From Acidobacteriota bacterium (GTDB lineage Bacteria; Acidobacteriota; Blastocatellia; Pyrinomonadales; Pyrinomonadaceae), in NCBI GenBank assembly GCA_003223025.1, contig QHXR01000001.1, positions 384,248 through 448,247 of the forward strand: a stretch of DNA of 64,000 nt, given 5' to 3'. The notes beneath the pieces are model-generated. The model searched no databases. It saw only the letters and a list, made by a program, of their open reading frames with translations, and was not told the DNA's origin. A program made the position numbers and the translations under genes. Position 1 is the stretch's first letter, and every line of letters starts with the position of its first letter. Below are positions 52,092-61,245 of this stretch, one piece after another.

Positions 52092-53471
52092 CTAAAACAG
52101 CTCATCCAACGCTTCTTCCAAATTCTTTACACCAACGACTCGCGTTCCAAGTAATTTCTCCAAGCCGGTCTTATTCGAAGCCGGGATAATCAATTTTTTA
52201 AACCCGAGCGTCTGAGCCTCGCGTGCACGCGCCTGGGCCTGGAGCACGCCGCGGACTTCGCCGGTCAATCCTACTTCGCCAAAGACCGCAGTCTCAGGCG
52301 GGATCTGCAGATTTCGAAAGCTTGAGGCGATCGCGGCGATGACTCCGAGATCGGCGGCCGGCTCATCGACCTCCAGACCGCCGGCGATGTTCACAAAGAC
52401 GTCATCACCCGCCAATTGAAATCCGAGACGCTTCTCGAGCACGGCGATCAGCAGCGACGCTCGGTTGTAATCGAAACCTTGGGCCATGCGACGCCCCGAT
52501 GCAGATTTATTTCCGCTCACGAGTGCCTGAACCTCGACAAGCATTGGCCGCGTCCCTTCCATACAAACCGTTACGACCGATCCGCTCGCGCCTTCCGGAC
52601 GTTCCTGCAGAAATACCTCGGACGGGTTTCCGACTGCGACGAGCCCGGTATTCGTCATCTCAAAAATCCCGATCTCGTTCGCCGCTCCGAATCTATTCTT
52701 CGTCGCGCGAATGATGCGGTGATTGTGATGACGATCGCCTTCGAAATATATGACGGTGTCGACGATGTGCTCGAGCGTCTTCGGTCCGGCGATCGAGCCT
52801 TCCTTGGTCACGTGTCCCGTCAGAAACACCGGCGTCCCCGTCTGCTTCGCGAACATCATGAATTCGTGAGCAACTTCGCGGACTTGAGAAACGCTGCCCG
52901 GTGCAGACTCGATCTTTGCCGAGAAGATCGTCTGGATCGAGTCGACGATCACGAAATTCGGACGCAGCTTCTCGGTTTCCGCGACGACGTTTTGAAGATT
53001 AGTTTCGGGAAGGATGAAAAGATTTTCGGCCTGCAATCCGAGCCGCTCGCCCCGCATTTTGATCTGCCTTTCCGATTCCTCACCCGAGACGTACAACACT
53101 TTTCCGCCGTTACGGCTAAGGTGATCCGCCATCTGGATGACGATCGTAGATTTTCCTATGCCCGGTGCTCCGCCGATAAGAACGAGCGAACCTGCTACGA
53201 TTCCGCCGCCAAGAACTCGATCTAATTCTTCGATCCCCGACGCAACTCGTGAATCGTCCTGCGATTCGATCTCCGCAAACGGGACCGGCGACGTCTGCGT
53301 AAATCGCGCGGCGAATCCACCTGACGCGGCTGCCGCGGCTTGAGCGGTCACGCGAAATCGTTCCTCGACCATCGTGTTCCACTCGGAGCAGTCGGGACAC
53401 TGCCCGACCCATTTGCGCGACTGTCCGCCGCAGCTCTGGCAGACAAAAATTGTTGCGGGCTGTTTCGCCAT
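52092..53471 (-). CDS. radA: DNA repair protein RadA (Sms)
   Basis: A 459-residue protein with the RadA layout: N-terminal four-Cys zinc finger (CQSCGGQSRKWVGQCPDCSEW), Walker A GGAPGIGKSTIV, Walker B-type stretch PNFVIVDSIQT, the KNRFG motif (RATKNRFGAANEIG), and a C-terminal Lon-protease-like domain (VFVNIAGGLEVDEPAADLGV, FGEVGLTGEVRGV). It processes recombination intermediates. It is on the minus strand, diverging from the small gene at 53663, unlike the usual radA-(disA)-yacL order. Confidence 0.95.
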   Translation of the reverse strand: MAKQPATIFVCQSCGGQSRKWVGQCPDCSEWNTMVEERFRVTAQAAAAASGGFAARFTQTSPVPFAEIESQDDSRVASGIEELDRVLGGGIVAGSLVLIGGAPGIGKSTIVIQMADHLSRNGGKVLYVSGEESERQIKMRGERLGLQAENLFILPETNLQNVVAETEKLRPNFVIVDSIQTIFSAKIESAPGSVSQVREVAHEFMMFAKQTGTPVFLTGHVTKEGSIAGPKTLEHIVDTVIYFEGDRHHNHRIIRATKNRFGAANEIGIFEMTNTGLVAVGNPSEVFLQERPEGASGSVVTVCMEGTRPMLVEVQALVSGNKSASGRRMAQGFDYNRASLLIAVLEKRLGFQLAGDDVFVNIAGGLEVDEPAADLGVIAAIASSFRNLQIPPETAVFGEVGLTGEVRGVLQAQARAREAQTLGFKKLIIPASNKTGLEKLLGTRVVGVKNLEEALDELF

Positions 53472-53662
53472 ATTTCAGTGGGATCCGCGGAATTTAATTA
53501 GTTCTAAGATAATACATGCATAGTCGAAATTTGTTCATTTCGTCAGACACATTCGTATAACTTACCAAATAAAAAAAGTTAGTCGCGGCGGCACGGAGGT
53601 TGATTTGGGATTGGTAACCCGTCGCCAAAGCGCGGGAGAAATTATTTATTCAAGGGGGATAT

Positions 53663-53917
53663 ATGCAGAACAAGAAACATGATCAGAAGAGCGGATCGAG
53701 TAGCTCAATGAGCGACGGCCCGGAACGCGAAATGGGTAAAGGAAAGGATACGGGTTCAGGTCCCGACGACATGTCGAAAAAATCCAGCTCGGGCAAGGGA
53801 ATGGGAGATGAGGACGACATGACCACGTCGGGCGGACGCGAGGGAAATTTTTCGGATAAGAACCGGGGAAGTGAAGATCAGTGGAGTCCGGGATCTACCG
53901 GATCGACGGATCAATAA
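53663..53917 (+). CDS. Small disordered Ser/Gly/Lys-rich protein
   Basis: An 84-residue, highly charged, low-complexity protein (KKHDQKSGSSSSMSDGPERE, KGKDTGSGPDDMSKKSSSGKG) with no hydrophobic segment or cysteine. GGGGG before the ATG is a good ribosome-binding site, and a terminator follows, so it looks like a real one-gene unit. It resembles short stress-related disordered proteins in composition only. The 190-nt region upstream is AT-rich and probably holds its promoter. Confidence 0.6.
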   Translation: MQNKKHDQKSGSSSSMSDGPEREMGKGKDTGSGPDDMSKKSSSGKGMGDEDDMTTSGGREGNFSDKNRGSEDQWSPGSTGSTDQ

Positions 53918-53943
53918 GCCCTGACAATAAACTCGGGTAGGAT

Positions 53944-53985
53944 GGCGCAGTTCGATGCATTTGCATCGGACGCGCCTTTCTTTTG
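53944..53985 (+). terminator. Rho-independent terminator after the small disordered gene
   Basis: A two-part stem pairs GGCGC (53944-53948) with GCGCC (53972-53976) and GATGC with GCATC inside, followed by TTTCTTTT. It lies 27 nt after the stop at 53917 and before the yacL gene. Confidence 0.75.
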
Positions 53986-54066
53986 TGGGACTAACTCGTC
54001 TTTTTCAGGTCTAAAACCGGCATTTCTGGGACGAGCAGGATTTTCGTTCTTTCTTGTAATTATTTC

Positions 54067-55227
54067 ATGCTAAAATTCAAACCGATGAAGTGGGACGTAG
54101 TAATTATAAGGTTTTCTTTCGTGGCATTACTCGCCGCGGTAGGCTATCTACTTAATCCGCTAGCGAACACGACACATCTCAACCTTGCACCGGCTTCAAA
54201 GGAACGACAGTTCATCTCCGCAATTCTCGGCATTCTCTTTGCACTTTTCATAATCGCTTTCGAAATGCGCGCCCGAAAGGCGAGCCTCCGAACGTTGATC
54301 GGAGCGGCTATCGGCTCGATCCTCGGCATCATGGGTGCGTACCTCGTCGGCATGCTCATCAGCGCTCAGGACATCAACACGGTTCCCGGCGAGATGCGCA
54401 CGTTCCTGACGATCGTCCTCGCATGCTTCATGGGTTACGTCGGGCTGATGGTCGGAGCTGCAAAGGGCGATTATCTCGACCTCTCGGCGCTCGGCGGAAT
54501 TTTTAGCGACAAGAATGTAAAGCGCGATTACAAGATCCTCGACACGTCGGTCATCATCGACGGCCGTATCGCTGATGTTGCGGAAACCGGATTCGTCGGC
54601 GGAACGCTGATCATTCCGAATTTTATTCTCGCGGAGTTGCAGCAGGTCGCGGACTCGGCCGATTCTTCGAAACGCCAGCGGGGACGTCGCGGTCTCGACA
54701 TGCTTCAACGGCTTCGCAATAACAGCAAGCTCGACATCCAGATCGTCGAAACGGATTTTCCTGCGGTAAAAGAAGTCGATCTTAAACTGATCGAGCTCGG
54801 CAAGCAGCTCGACGCCGTCATCGTGACGAATGATTTCAATCTCAACAAAGTCTCGCAGCTTCGCGGCGTACAGGTTCTGAATATCAACGAGCTTGCGAAT
54901 GCGCTTAAACCGGTCGTGCTTCCGGGTGAAGCGATGCGTGTGTTCGTACTCAAAGAAGGAAAGGAATACAACCAGGGCGTCGCATACCTGGATGACGGGA
55001 CTATGGTCGTTGTCGACAACGCTCGCCGCCTGATCGGCAAGACTGCGGACATCGCTGTGACGAGTGTGCTGCAGACTACCGCCGGCAAAATGATCTTTGG
55101 CCGTCTATGGGAAGACAAGGACGAGCATCACGACACGAACGTTGGAATTCACGATTCACGCTCGCTTGGCTTTAAGAAAGCCACGCGTGAATTGCGGCAG
55201 ACCACAATCATCGAAGAGCTTAAATAG
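54067..55227 (+). CDS. PIN-TRAM membrane protein (YacL family)
   Basis: A 386-residue protein with four N-terminal helices (FSFVALLAAVGYLLNPL, FISAILGILFALFIIAFEM, LIGAAIGSILGIMGAYLVGML, FLTIVLACFMGYVGLMVGA), then a PIN domain (YKILDTSVIIDGRIADVAETGFV, FILAELQQVADSADSSKRQRGRRGLD, DAVIVTNDFNLNKVS) with the expected acidic residues, and a C-terminal TRAM domain (VVLPGEAMRVFVLKEGKEYNQGVAYLDDGTMVVVDNARRLIG). This is YacL, whose PIN domain is predicted to cut RNA at the membrane. The ATG at 54067 could be internal to a longer N-terminus; none is obvious. ispD follows 5 nt after the stop. Confidence 0.9.
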   Translation: MLKFKPMKWDVVIIRFSFVALLAAVGYLLNPLANTTHLNLAPASKERQFISAILGILFALFIIAFEMRARKASLRTLIGAAIGSILGIMGAYLVGMLISAQDINTVPGEMRTFLTIVLACFMGYVGLMVGAAKGDYLDLSALGGIFSDKNVKRDYKILDTSVIIDGRIADVAETGFVGGTLIIPNFILAELQQVADSADSSKRQRGRRGLDMLQRLRNNSKLDIQIVETDFPAVKEVDLKLIELGKQLDAVIVTNDFNLNKVSQLRGVQVLNINELANALKPVVLPGEAMRVFVLKEGKEYNQGVAYLDDGTMVVVDNARRLIGKTADIAVTSVLQTTAGKMIFGRLWEDKDEHHDTNVGIHDSRSLGFKKATRELRQTTIIEELK

Positions 55228-55232
55228 ACCGT

Positions 55233-55910
55233 GTGAAGACAACAGCGATAATAGTCGCCGCCGGTTCCGGCTCACGCTTTCAATCCGAAACTCCCAAACA
55301 ATTTTTAGATCTTGCGGGTAAGCCGATCGTTGTTCATACGATCGAGCGATTTGCATCCGCGCCATCCGTCGATTCGATCGTGGTCGTTTTGTCATCCGAG
55401 AACGTAACGCGATTGGGTCCCGGTGGATTTTCAAAACCACTTAAAGTCGTCACCGGTGGTGCGAGTCGCGCCGAGTCAGTCTTGAACGGACTGAACGCTA
55501 TCGACGCGGACACGCAGATCGTCGCCGTCCACGACGGGGCTCGTCCATTCGTTTCGACCTACGAGATCGAACGCACGATCGAAAAAGCGAAGTCGATAGG
55601 AGCCGCTTGTCTGGTCGGGCCGGTCACGGACACGATTAAAACAGTCAGCGGCGAAGAGATCTCCGGCACGCTCGATCGGAACAAACTCCGACGTGCACTC
55701 ACGCCGCAGGTTTTCAAAACCGAGGTGCTCCGTCGTGCATTCGATCTCGGCGAATTGAGCGAGGCCGTGACAGATGAATGTTATCTAGTCGAGAAGCTCG
55801 GCCATCCCATCGCATTCGTCGAGGGAAGCTCGAGGAATATTAAGATCACGCATAACGAAGACTTGCTTTTGGCTGAGGCGATTGAAAGAGAGATGAGAAA
55901 TGAGAAGTGA
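55233..55910 (+). CDS. ispD: 2-C-methyl-D-erythritol 4-phosphate cytidylyltransferase
   Basis: A 225-residue MEP-pathway enzyme: AIIVAAGSGSRFQSETPKQFLDLAGKPIVVHTIERF (CTP-binding loop), VTGGASRAESVLNGL, AVHDGARPFVS, and TPQVFKTEVLRRAF with the C-terminal HNEDLLLAEAI. Initiation is the GTG at 55233, close to the yacL stop. The C-terminal codons (EREMRNEK) fall in a low-complexity AAATGAGA-type repeat, so the tail may be lengthened by it. ispF follows after 186 nt of repeat. Confidence 0.92.
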   Translation: MKTTAIIVAAGSGSRFQSETPKQFLDLAGKPIVVHTIERFASAPSVDSIVVVLSSENVTRLGPGGFSKPLKVVTGGASRAESVLNGLNAIDADTQIVAVHDGARPFVSTYEIERTIEKAKSIGAACLVGPVTDTIKTVSGEEISGTLDRNKLRRALTPQVFKTEVLRRAFDLGELSEAVTDECYLVEKLGHPIAFVEGSSRNIKITHNEDLLLAEAIEREMRNEK

Positions 55911-56096
55911 GAAATGAGAATTTAAGTCGAGTAAATCTGTCTCTCGCATTTCAAATTTGAAATTTGAAATTTGAAATTTGAAACTTAAGACCAAAGAACA
56001 AAAGCTAAGAACGAAATCCGAAATCCGAAATCCGAAATCCAAGATCTGAAATCCGAAATCCGAAATCCGAATTCCAAAATCCAAAATCAAACCATT
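55911..56096. repeat. Low-complexity repeats between ispD and ispF
   Basis: The region opens with AGAAATGAGA-like units and passes into AAATTTGAAATTTGAAA blocks (about 55946-55985) and then an AAATCCG-type repeat (about 56010-56095). No coding signal is seen. The pattern is similar to the array at 36757-37171, suggesting a family-wide intergenic repeat. Confidence 0.75.
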
Positions 56097-56576
56097 ATGT
56101 TTCGAATCGGTTACGGCAACGACATTCATAGACTTGAGGCGGGACGTCCGTTGATCCTTGGCGGTGTCGAGATCGAATCCGATCTTGGGGCTGTCGGTCA
56201 TTCGGATGCGGATGCTTTGACGCATGCGATCACGGACGCGATCCTCGGGGCGTTGGCGCTGGGCGATATCGGATCGCATTTTCCAAATACGGATGAGCGA
56301 TGGGCGAACGCCGAGAGCTTTGTCTTTCTTCGATTCGCCGTCGGACTAATGAAACAGCACGGATATTCGATAGCAAATGTTGATTCGACGATCGAGCTCG
56401 AACAACCAAAACTCCGCTCGTACATCGAAGAGATTAGAAGCGGTCTCGAGAAAGTGCTCGAAGCAGACGCCGCGATGATCAGCGTAAAAGCAAAGACAGG
56501 CGAAGGCGTCGACGCGGTTGGCGTGCGACAGGCGGTTCGAGCGACTGCAGTGGTCCTTATCCAAAAGGACAAGTAA
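56097..56576 (+). CDS. ispF: 2-C-methyl-D-erythritol 2,4-cyclodiphosphate synthase
   Basis: A 159-residue enzyme with the IspF hallmark segments: GYGNDIHRLEAGRPLILGGVEI (metal-binding Asp and His), GHSDADALTHAITDAILGALALGDIGSHFP, VDSTIELEQPKLRSYI, and VKAKTGEGVDAVG. It forms cyclodiphosphate in the MEP route to isoprenoids. It is separated from ispD by repeats rather than fused, with its own ATG. Confidence 0.93.
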   Translation: MFRIGYGNDIHRLEAGRPLILGGVEIESDLGAVGHSDADALTHAITDAILGALALGDIGSHFPNTDERWANAESFVFLRFAVGLMKQHGYSIANVDSTIELEQPKLRSYIEEIRSGLEKVLEADAAMISVKAKTGEGVDAVGVRQAVRATAVVLIQKDK

Positions 56577-56603
56577 CCCGAAGGGATATTAAACATCGGA
56601 GTC

Positions 56604-57116
56604 ATGAAAGTTTTTTTGTTTGTGATCGCGACGCTCTTCGCGTTCGGCTCAACGGCCGCGGCGCAGAAGAGTGATTCGATAAAACCGCCGCCCGACAGCG
56701 CCGCGGCGGAAGAAGTTCAGAAATGGTTAGCGAGTTCGATCACCAAGTACGGTTCGTATAAAACTCGCACCACGTCGGTCGCGATATCGGATGTCAGATT
56801 CGAAGGGTGCACGATCAGATATACGCAGACGCAGAAGTCGGGCTCAGTATCGACTGCGACGATGGGCGTAACGCGAACGATAAATACCGTCAAGGACGAC
56901 ATTGAGATCGACGCCGCGATCATGTCGAAGGACCACATCAAACTACTCGATCATATCTATCCAGAACTTCGAACGATCGAGATCAATCTGAAAAATTCTC
57001 AGACGACCGGCGTTGGCGACTCCCGCATCATCGAACTCGTTGTGAAAGCCGAAGCAGCCGATGCGATCCGCACCGCGCTCATCCAATCGGCGCGAATCTG
57101 CGCGCTAAAGAACTGA
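56604..57116 (+). CDS. Secreted protein of unknown function
   Basis: A 170-residue protein with a signal peptide (VFLFVIATLFAFGSTAAAQ) and a soluble domain with a cysteine (RFEGCTIRYTQTQKSGSVST) and a strand-rich centre (IEIDAAIMSKDHIKLLDHIYPELRTIEINLKNSQ). No family recognised. It is 28 nt after ispF and may be co-transcribed with it. Confidence 0.6.
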   Translation: MKVFLFVIATLFAFGSTAAAQKSDSIKPPPDSAAAEEVQKWLASSITKYGSYKTRTTSVAISDVRFEGCTIRYTQTQKSGSVSTATMGVTRTINTVKDDIEIDAAIMSKDHIKLLDHIYPELRTIEINLKNSQTTGVGDSRIIELVVKAEAADAIRTALIQSARICALKN

Positions 57117-57192
57117 TCTACTCTTCGATTCTTATCACCCGAATCAAGCCTTTGGACTTCAAGCCTTGCCGTATGAGAAACTTGCCCGAACT

Positions 57193-58512
57193 ATGCGGCC
57201 GCAAGAGATAATCGAAAAAAAACGGGAGGGACTGGAGCTCTCCACCGACGAGATCGCCATCTTCATCAAGGGTGTTTGCGATAAGTCGTGGGCCGATTAC
57301 CAAACATCGGCGCTGTTGATGGCGATGTTCATCCGCGGCTTGAGTGATGCCGAGAGCGAGACTCTCACCCGCGAGATGCTGTACTCCGGTGAGGTACTCG
57401 ACTTCTCCGACATCGAACAGCCGAAAGCCGATAAGCATTCGACCGGCGGAGTCGGAGATAAGACTTCGCTGCTGATCGCTCCGATCGTCGCCGCGTGCGG
57501 TGTCACGGTTCCGATGGTGTCTGGCCGCGGGCTCGGACACACCGGTGGAACGCTCGACAAACTTGAATCGATCCCCGGATACAACGTAAAACTCCCGACG
57601 GAAGAATTCCGCCGTATTGTAAAGACATGCGGCTTCGCAATGGCCGGCCAGACCGAGCAGATCGCGCCGGCGGATCGAAAGCTCTACGCACTTCGTGATG
57701 CGACCGCGACCGTTCCTTACATTCCGCTGATCGTCGCATCGATCATGTCGAAGAAACTAGCCGAAGGTTTGGACGCACTTGTACTTGATGTGAAGACGGG
57801 CTCGGGTGCGTTCATGCAGCGGCTCGAAGATTCGAAAAAACTTTCGCACGCTCTCGTCGAGACGGGCGTCAAATTCGGTCTCAAAGCTCAGGCGGTCGTA
57901 TCGGATATGAATCAGCCGCTCGGCCAGTTTGTCGGAAACGCGCATGAGATCTACGAATGCCTAAAGATCCTCCGAGGTGAGTCGGCCGAAAGTGCGAATG
58001 CGACGGCGGAGCTTTCAATCGAGCTCTCCGCGCGGATGTTGATACTTTCCGGTATCGCAGATTCGATCGACGCGGCGCGGGCGCTCGTCGAATCGAAGAT
58101 CTCCGGAGGCGACGCTCTCGAGCGATTCCGCAAGAACGTCGGATGCCAGGGCGGCGATCAGTCGGTCTGCGACGATCCCGAAAAACTTTTGGAAAAGGGA
58201 ACTCACGTTCGCGAAATAAAAGCCACGGAATCCGGGTTCGTCTCTACGATCGATACTCTCGCGATCGGCAACGCATTGTCCGAGATCGGCGGTGGCCGCG
58301 TACGTGCCGAAGACGAGATCGATAATGCTATCGGCTACGAATGTGTCGCACGGCTCGGTGATGAAGTCGCCGCCGGTGATACGATCGGAATTCTCACGTG
58401 CCGCAATGCTGACCAAGCCACGCGAGCCGGTAACAAGATCGCGACCGCACACGCGGTGAGAGAATCTGCACCCGAATTGCCGCCTCTCATCCACGACGTT
58501 ATTTCCGCTTAG
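57193..58512 (+). CDS. Thymidine / pyrimidine-nucleoside phosphorylase
   Basis: About 439 residues with the class II nucleoside phosphorylase signature KADKHSTGGVGDKTSLLIAP (phosphate-binding), SGRGLGHTGGTLDKLESIPGY, ALRDATATVP and LDVKTGSGAFM. A C-terminal domain (IKATESGFVSTIDTLAIGNALSEIGGGR) completes it. It phosphorylates thymidine and other pyrimidine nucleosides to bases plus (deoxy)ribose-1-phosphate. The start at 57193 (MRPQEIIEKKREG) matches the family start better than 57166. It may work with the BMP-type nucleoside importer downstream. Confidence 0.9.
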   Translation: MRPQEIIEKKREGLELSTDEIAIFIKGVCDKSWADYQTSALLMAMFIRGLSDAESETLTREMLYSGEVLDFSDIEQPKADKHSTGGVGDKTSLLIAPIVAACGVTVPMVSGRGLGHTGGTLDKLESIPGYNVKLPTEEFRRIVKTCGFAMAGQTEQIAPADRKLYALRDATATVPYIPLIVASIMSKKLAEGLDALVLDVKTGSGAFMQRLEDSKKLSHALVETGVKFGLKAQAVVSDMNQPLGQFVGNAHEIYECLKILRGESAESANATAELSIELSARMLILSGIADSIDAARALVESKISGGDALERFRKNVGCQGGDQSVCDDPEKLLEKGTHVREIKATESGFVSTIDTLAIGNALSEIGGGRVRAEDEIDNAIGYECVARLGDEVAAGDTIGILTCRNADQATRAGNKIATAHAVRESAPELPPLIHDVISA

Positions 58513-58532
58513 TTATCCGAAACAAGTCTCTT

Positions 58533-58728
58533 CAGCTCGCGTAGCGAGCGACAGCATGTAGCCCCCAGCGTGAGTTGGGGGTTTGTCGTTTACGGGTACA
58601 AGCTCGCGTATGCGAGCGACAGCCCAAACGATTAACGTCTGCTGCTCGCTACGCGAGCTGCTTGATCTCACGACTTCCCCCCCAGCTTTCGCTGGGGGCT
58701 ACATGCTGTCGTTCGCATACGCGAGCTG
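58533..58728. repeat. Large palindromic repeat (AGCTCGCG type)
   Basis: The outer arms (CAGCTCGCGTAGCGAGCGAC ... and its mirrored end ...GCATACGCGAGCTG) are imperfect reverse complements over about 49 nt, both containing TAGCCCCCAGC. Two more AGCTCGCG-type units lie inside. This is the largest member of the family also seen at 42963-43157. It occupies most of the 333-nt gap before the VWA gene; no ORF is supported there. Confidence 0.8.
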
Positions 58729-58845
58729 AGAATCAAACTCGTACTCCGACCAACTACTATTTCCTGCAAGAACCCGCCGCTTCTTCCGTTCGGTAAATAT
58801 CCGGTAGTCCGATCGGGCAAATTATTTACTTTTAGGAGCGTTTGT

Positions 58846-59973
58846 ATGAAAAAGTCCGCAGTAACTCTGCTCTTCCTACTTGTATCACTCACTTTCAATT
58901 CGTTTGGTCAGAAAAAGCCTTTACAAAAAACCGTCGACAATCGGGACACGCTCGAGATGGTGTTCGTGCTAGACACGACCGGTTCGATGGGCGGTCTTAT
59001 TGACGGAGCAAAGCAGCGCATTTGGGGAATCATCAACGACGTGATGCAGAAGCCGTCGAAGCCGCGCGTTCGCGTCGGGCTGGTTGCATATCGCGACACC
59101 GGCGACGAGTACGTGACGAAATTACTTCCTATCACAGAAGATCTCGACAAGGTTTATACGACGTTGATGGATTATCGTGCCGACGGCGGCGGCGACACTC
59201 CGGAGAACGTCCGGAAGGCTCTTGCCGAAGGCGTGCGAAATGCCGGTTGGGCCTCGTCAAAAAATGGACTGGCGCAGATCGTCTTTCTTGTGGGCGACGC
59301 ACCGCCGCAGAGTTATCAGCAGGAGCCCGACGTTCTCACAACGACCGCTGAGGCAGTTCGTAAGAACATGATCATCAACACGATCCAGTGCGGCGATCTC
59401 GACGGTACGAAAGAGATCTGGCAGTCGATCGCGATGCGAGGTGAAGGAAAATATTTCGCGATCGCGCAAGACGGCGGGGTACAGGCGATCGCAACTCCCT
59501 ACGACTCGAAGCTCGCGGATCTTGCGGCCAAACTCGGAAAGACTTACGTCACCTACGGTGCAAAGGATAAGCGTGCTGCGCAAGTTCACGTGCAGGCAGC
59601 CGCCGAATCGCGGATCACGACCGACGCGAGCATGGGTGCACAGGCGGAGCGTGCTGTGAACAAAGCAGTCAATAGTTTTCAATACGATGCCGACCTCGTT
59701 CAGGATGTCGAGAACGAAACGGTCAAGATCGAAAATGTAAAGACAGAGAATTTGCCCGAGGACTTGCAGAAGTTATCCGTCGCCGAACGCAAGAAAGTGA
59801 TCGACAAACGGATCGCCGAACGAAAAACGATCCGCGCCGAGATCCTGACGCTCTCCAAGCAGCGTGACGAATTCGTCGCCGCGGAGCGTGCGAAACGTGG
59901 CGGTAGCAAAGGCTTCGACACTGCAGTCGCGCAGGCATTGAAGGAGCAGTTGGCGAAGAAGGGCATTAGGTAA
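58846..59973 (+). CDS. Secreted von Willebrand A-domain protein
   Basis: A 375-residue protein with a signal peptide (SAVTLLFLLVSLTFNSFGQ) and a VWA domain from about residue 36: DTLEMVFVLDTTGSMGGLIDGAK (MIDAS DxTxS), RVRVGLVAYRDTGDE, QIVFLVGDAPPQ. The C-terminal third is helical and charged (ENETVKIENVKTENLPEDLQKLSVAERKKVIDKR). The MIDAS is intact, unlike the VWFA-related protein at 4237. AGGAG lies upstream of the ATG. Partner unknown. Confidence 0.8.
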   Translation: MKKSAVTLLFLLVSLTFNSFGQKKPLQKTVDNRDTLEMVFVLDTTGSMGGLIDGAKQRIWGIINDVMQKPSKPRVRVGLVAYRDTGDEYVTKLLPITEDLDKVYTTLMDYRADGGGDTPENVRKALAEGVRNAGWASSKNGLAQIVFLVGDAPPQSYQQEPDVLTTTAEAVRKNMIINTIQCGDLDGTKEIWQSIAMRGEGKYFAIAQDGGVQAIATPYDSKLADLAAKLGKTYVTYGAKDKRAAQVHVQAAAESRITTDASMGAQAERAVNKAVNSFQYDADLVQDVENETVKIENVKTENLPEDLQKLSVAERKKVIDKRIAERKTIRAEILTLSKQRDEFVAAERAKRGGSKGFDTAVAQALKEQLAKKGIR

Positions 59974-59990
59974 TCAGAGCATCGTCGCGG

Positions 59991-60072
59991 TTTTTTTCAG
60001 TGGATAGTTTTAAGTGACAAGTGGATAGTTAAAAACTATTAACTTGTCACTTACAACTATCCACTGAAAAAA
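59991..60072. repeat. Inverted repeat with TTTTTTTCAGTGGATAG arms
   Basis: The left arm (TTTTTTTCAGTGGATAG at 59991-60007, continuing to GTGACAAGT) is mirrored by the right arm ending CTATCCACTGAAAAAAA. It lies between the VWA and BMP genes and could serve as a bidirectional terminator, since poly-T flanks both ends. Confidence 0.75.
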
Positions 60073-60159
60073 AACTGTCTACAGGGTGCAAAGCATACCT
60101 ATAGCATCCAACGCATCTCTTGCCCAATCCATCCAATGCCTGTAATCTAGGCTTCGAAA

Positions 60160-61209
60160 ATGCAAATCAAACATCTTCTGCTGGTCGTAATAATCGCTCT
60201 CGTCGCCGCGTCGTGCGTCACTCGAACTGAGGCTCGTCGCGAGGGTTGTCAGATCAAGGTCGGCATCGTTTTTGATATCGGCGGCAAGAATGATCGCTCG
60301 TTCAACGCGGCCGCCTGGGAAGGCGTTCAGCGAGCCGAGAAGGACTTGCCGATCTGTCTCTATGACGTCGAGCCGGGCAATCCCACATCGATCGAACCGG
60401 CGATGCGCGCATATGCCGAGAAGGGATTCGATCTGATCATCGGTGTCGGCTTCGCACAGGGACCGATCCTCAAACGTGTCGCGACCGATTATCCGAATAT
60501 AAAATTTGCGATCGTCGACGGAGTCATCCTTGAGGACGATGGCAAGACCCCGAAACCGAATGTCGCGTCGCTTGTATTTCGTGAGCACGAAGGCTCATAT
60601 CTCGTCGGGATGATCGCGGCTGAAAAATCGAAGACGGGTGTGCTCGGATTTCTCGGTGGGATGGACATCGGCCTGATCCACCGATTCCAGAAAGGATACG
60701 AGGAAGGTGCGAAATCGGTGAATCCGAATGCTCGCATTATTACGAACTACGTTGGCGTCACCGACGGAGCTTGGAACAATCCCGGGAAAGGAAAAGAGCT
60801 CGCCCTCGCACAGATCGAAAAAGGCGCGGACGTGATCTTCACCGCGGCCGGTAACTCGGGTCTCGGAGCATTCGACGCGGTTGAGCAGTACGGCAAGAAC
60901 GCGAATGGCGAAGCAAACAAATTCGTAATCGGCGTCGATTCAAATCAGAATGCGGTAAAGCCGGGGTTCGTTCTCACGTCGATGGTGAAGCGAGTCGACA
61001 ACGCAGTCTACGATGTCGTCAAGGAAGTACTGAGCGGAAAATTCGAAGGCGGATTTCATACCTTCGGTCTCGACAAAGACGGCGTCGCATACGCGCTGGA
61101 TCAATACAACAAGCCCTTGATCTCTGAACAAACGTTACAGGATGCTGAGGCTGCGAAAGCAAAGATCGTCGCGGGTGATATCAAGGTCACGGATGCGATG
61201 AATAACTAG
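60160..61209 (+). CDS. BMP-family substrate-binding lipoprotein (nucleoside ABC importer)
   Basis: A 349-residue lipoprotein (lipobox LVAASC, Cys19) of the PnrA/Med family: VGIVFDIGGKNDRSFNAAAWEGVQRAEKDL, IIGVGFAQGPILKRVA, VGMIAAEKSKTGVLGFLGGMDI, VIFTAAGNSGLGAFDAVE, IGVDSNQNAVKPGFVLTSM. Members bind purine or other nucleosides for ABC uptake. The ATPase gene follows after 189 nt of inverted repeat. Thymidine phosphorylase upstream fits a nucleoside salvage theme. Confidence 0.85.
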   Translation: MQIKHLLLVVIIALVAASCVTRTEARREGCQIKVGIVFDIGGKNDRSFNAAAWEGVQRAEKDLPICLYDVEPGNPTSIEPAMRAYAEKGFDLIIGVGFAQGPILKRVATDYPNIKFAIVDGVILEDDGKTPKPNVASLVFREHEGSYLVGMIAAEKSKTGVLGFLGGMDIGLIHRFQKGYEEGAKSVNPNARIITNYVGVTDGAWNNPGKGKELALAQIEKGADVIFTAAGNSGLGAFDAVEQYGKNANGEANKFVIGVDSNQNAVKPGFVLTSMVKRVDNAVYDVVKEVLSGKFEGGFHTFGLDKDGVAYALDQYNKPLISEQTLQDAEAAKAKIVAGDIKVTDAMNN

Positions 61210-61245
61210 TTCGTCGAGTCGTACTTCTTACTCCGAAGTTGGCGA

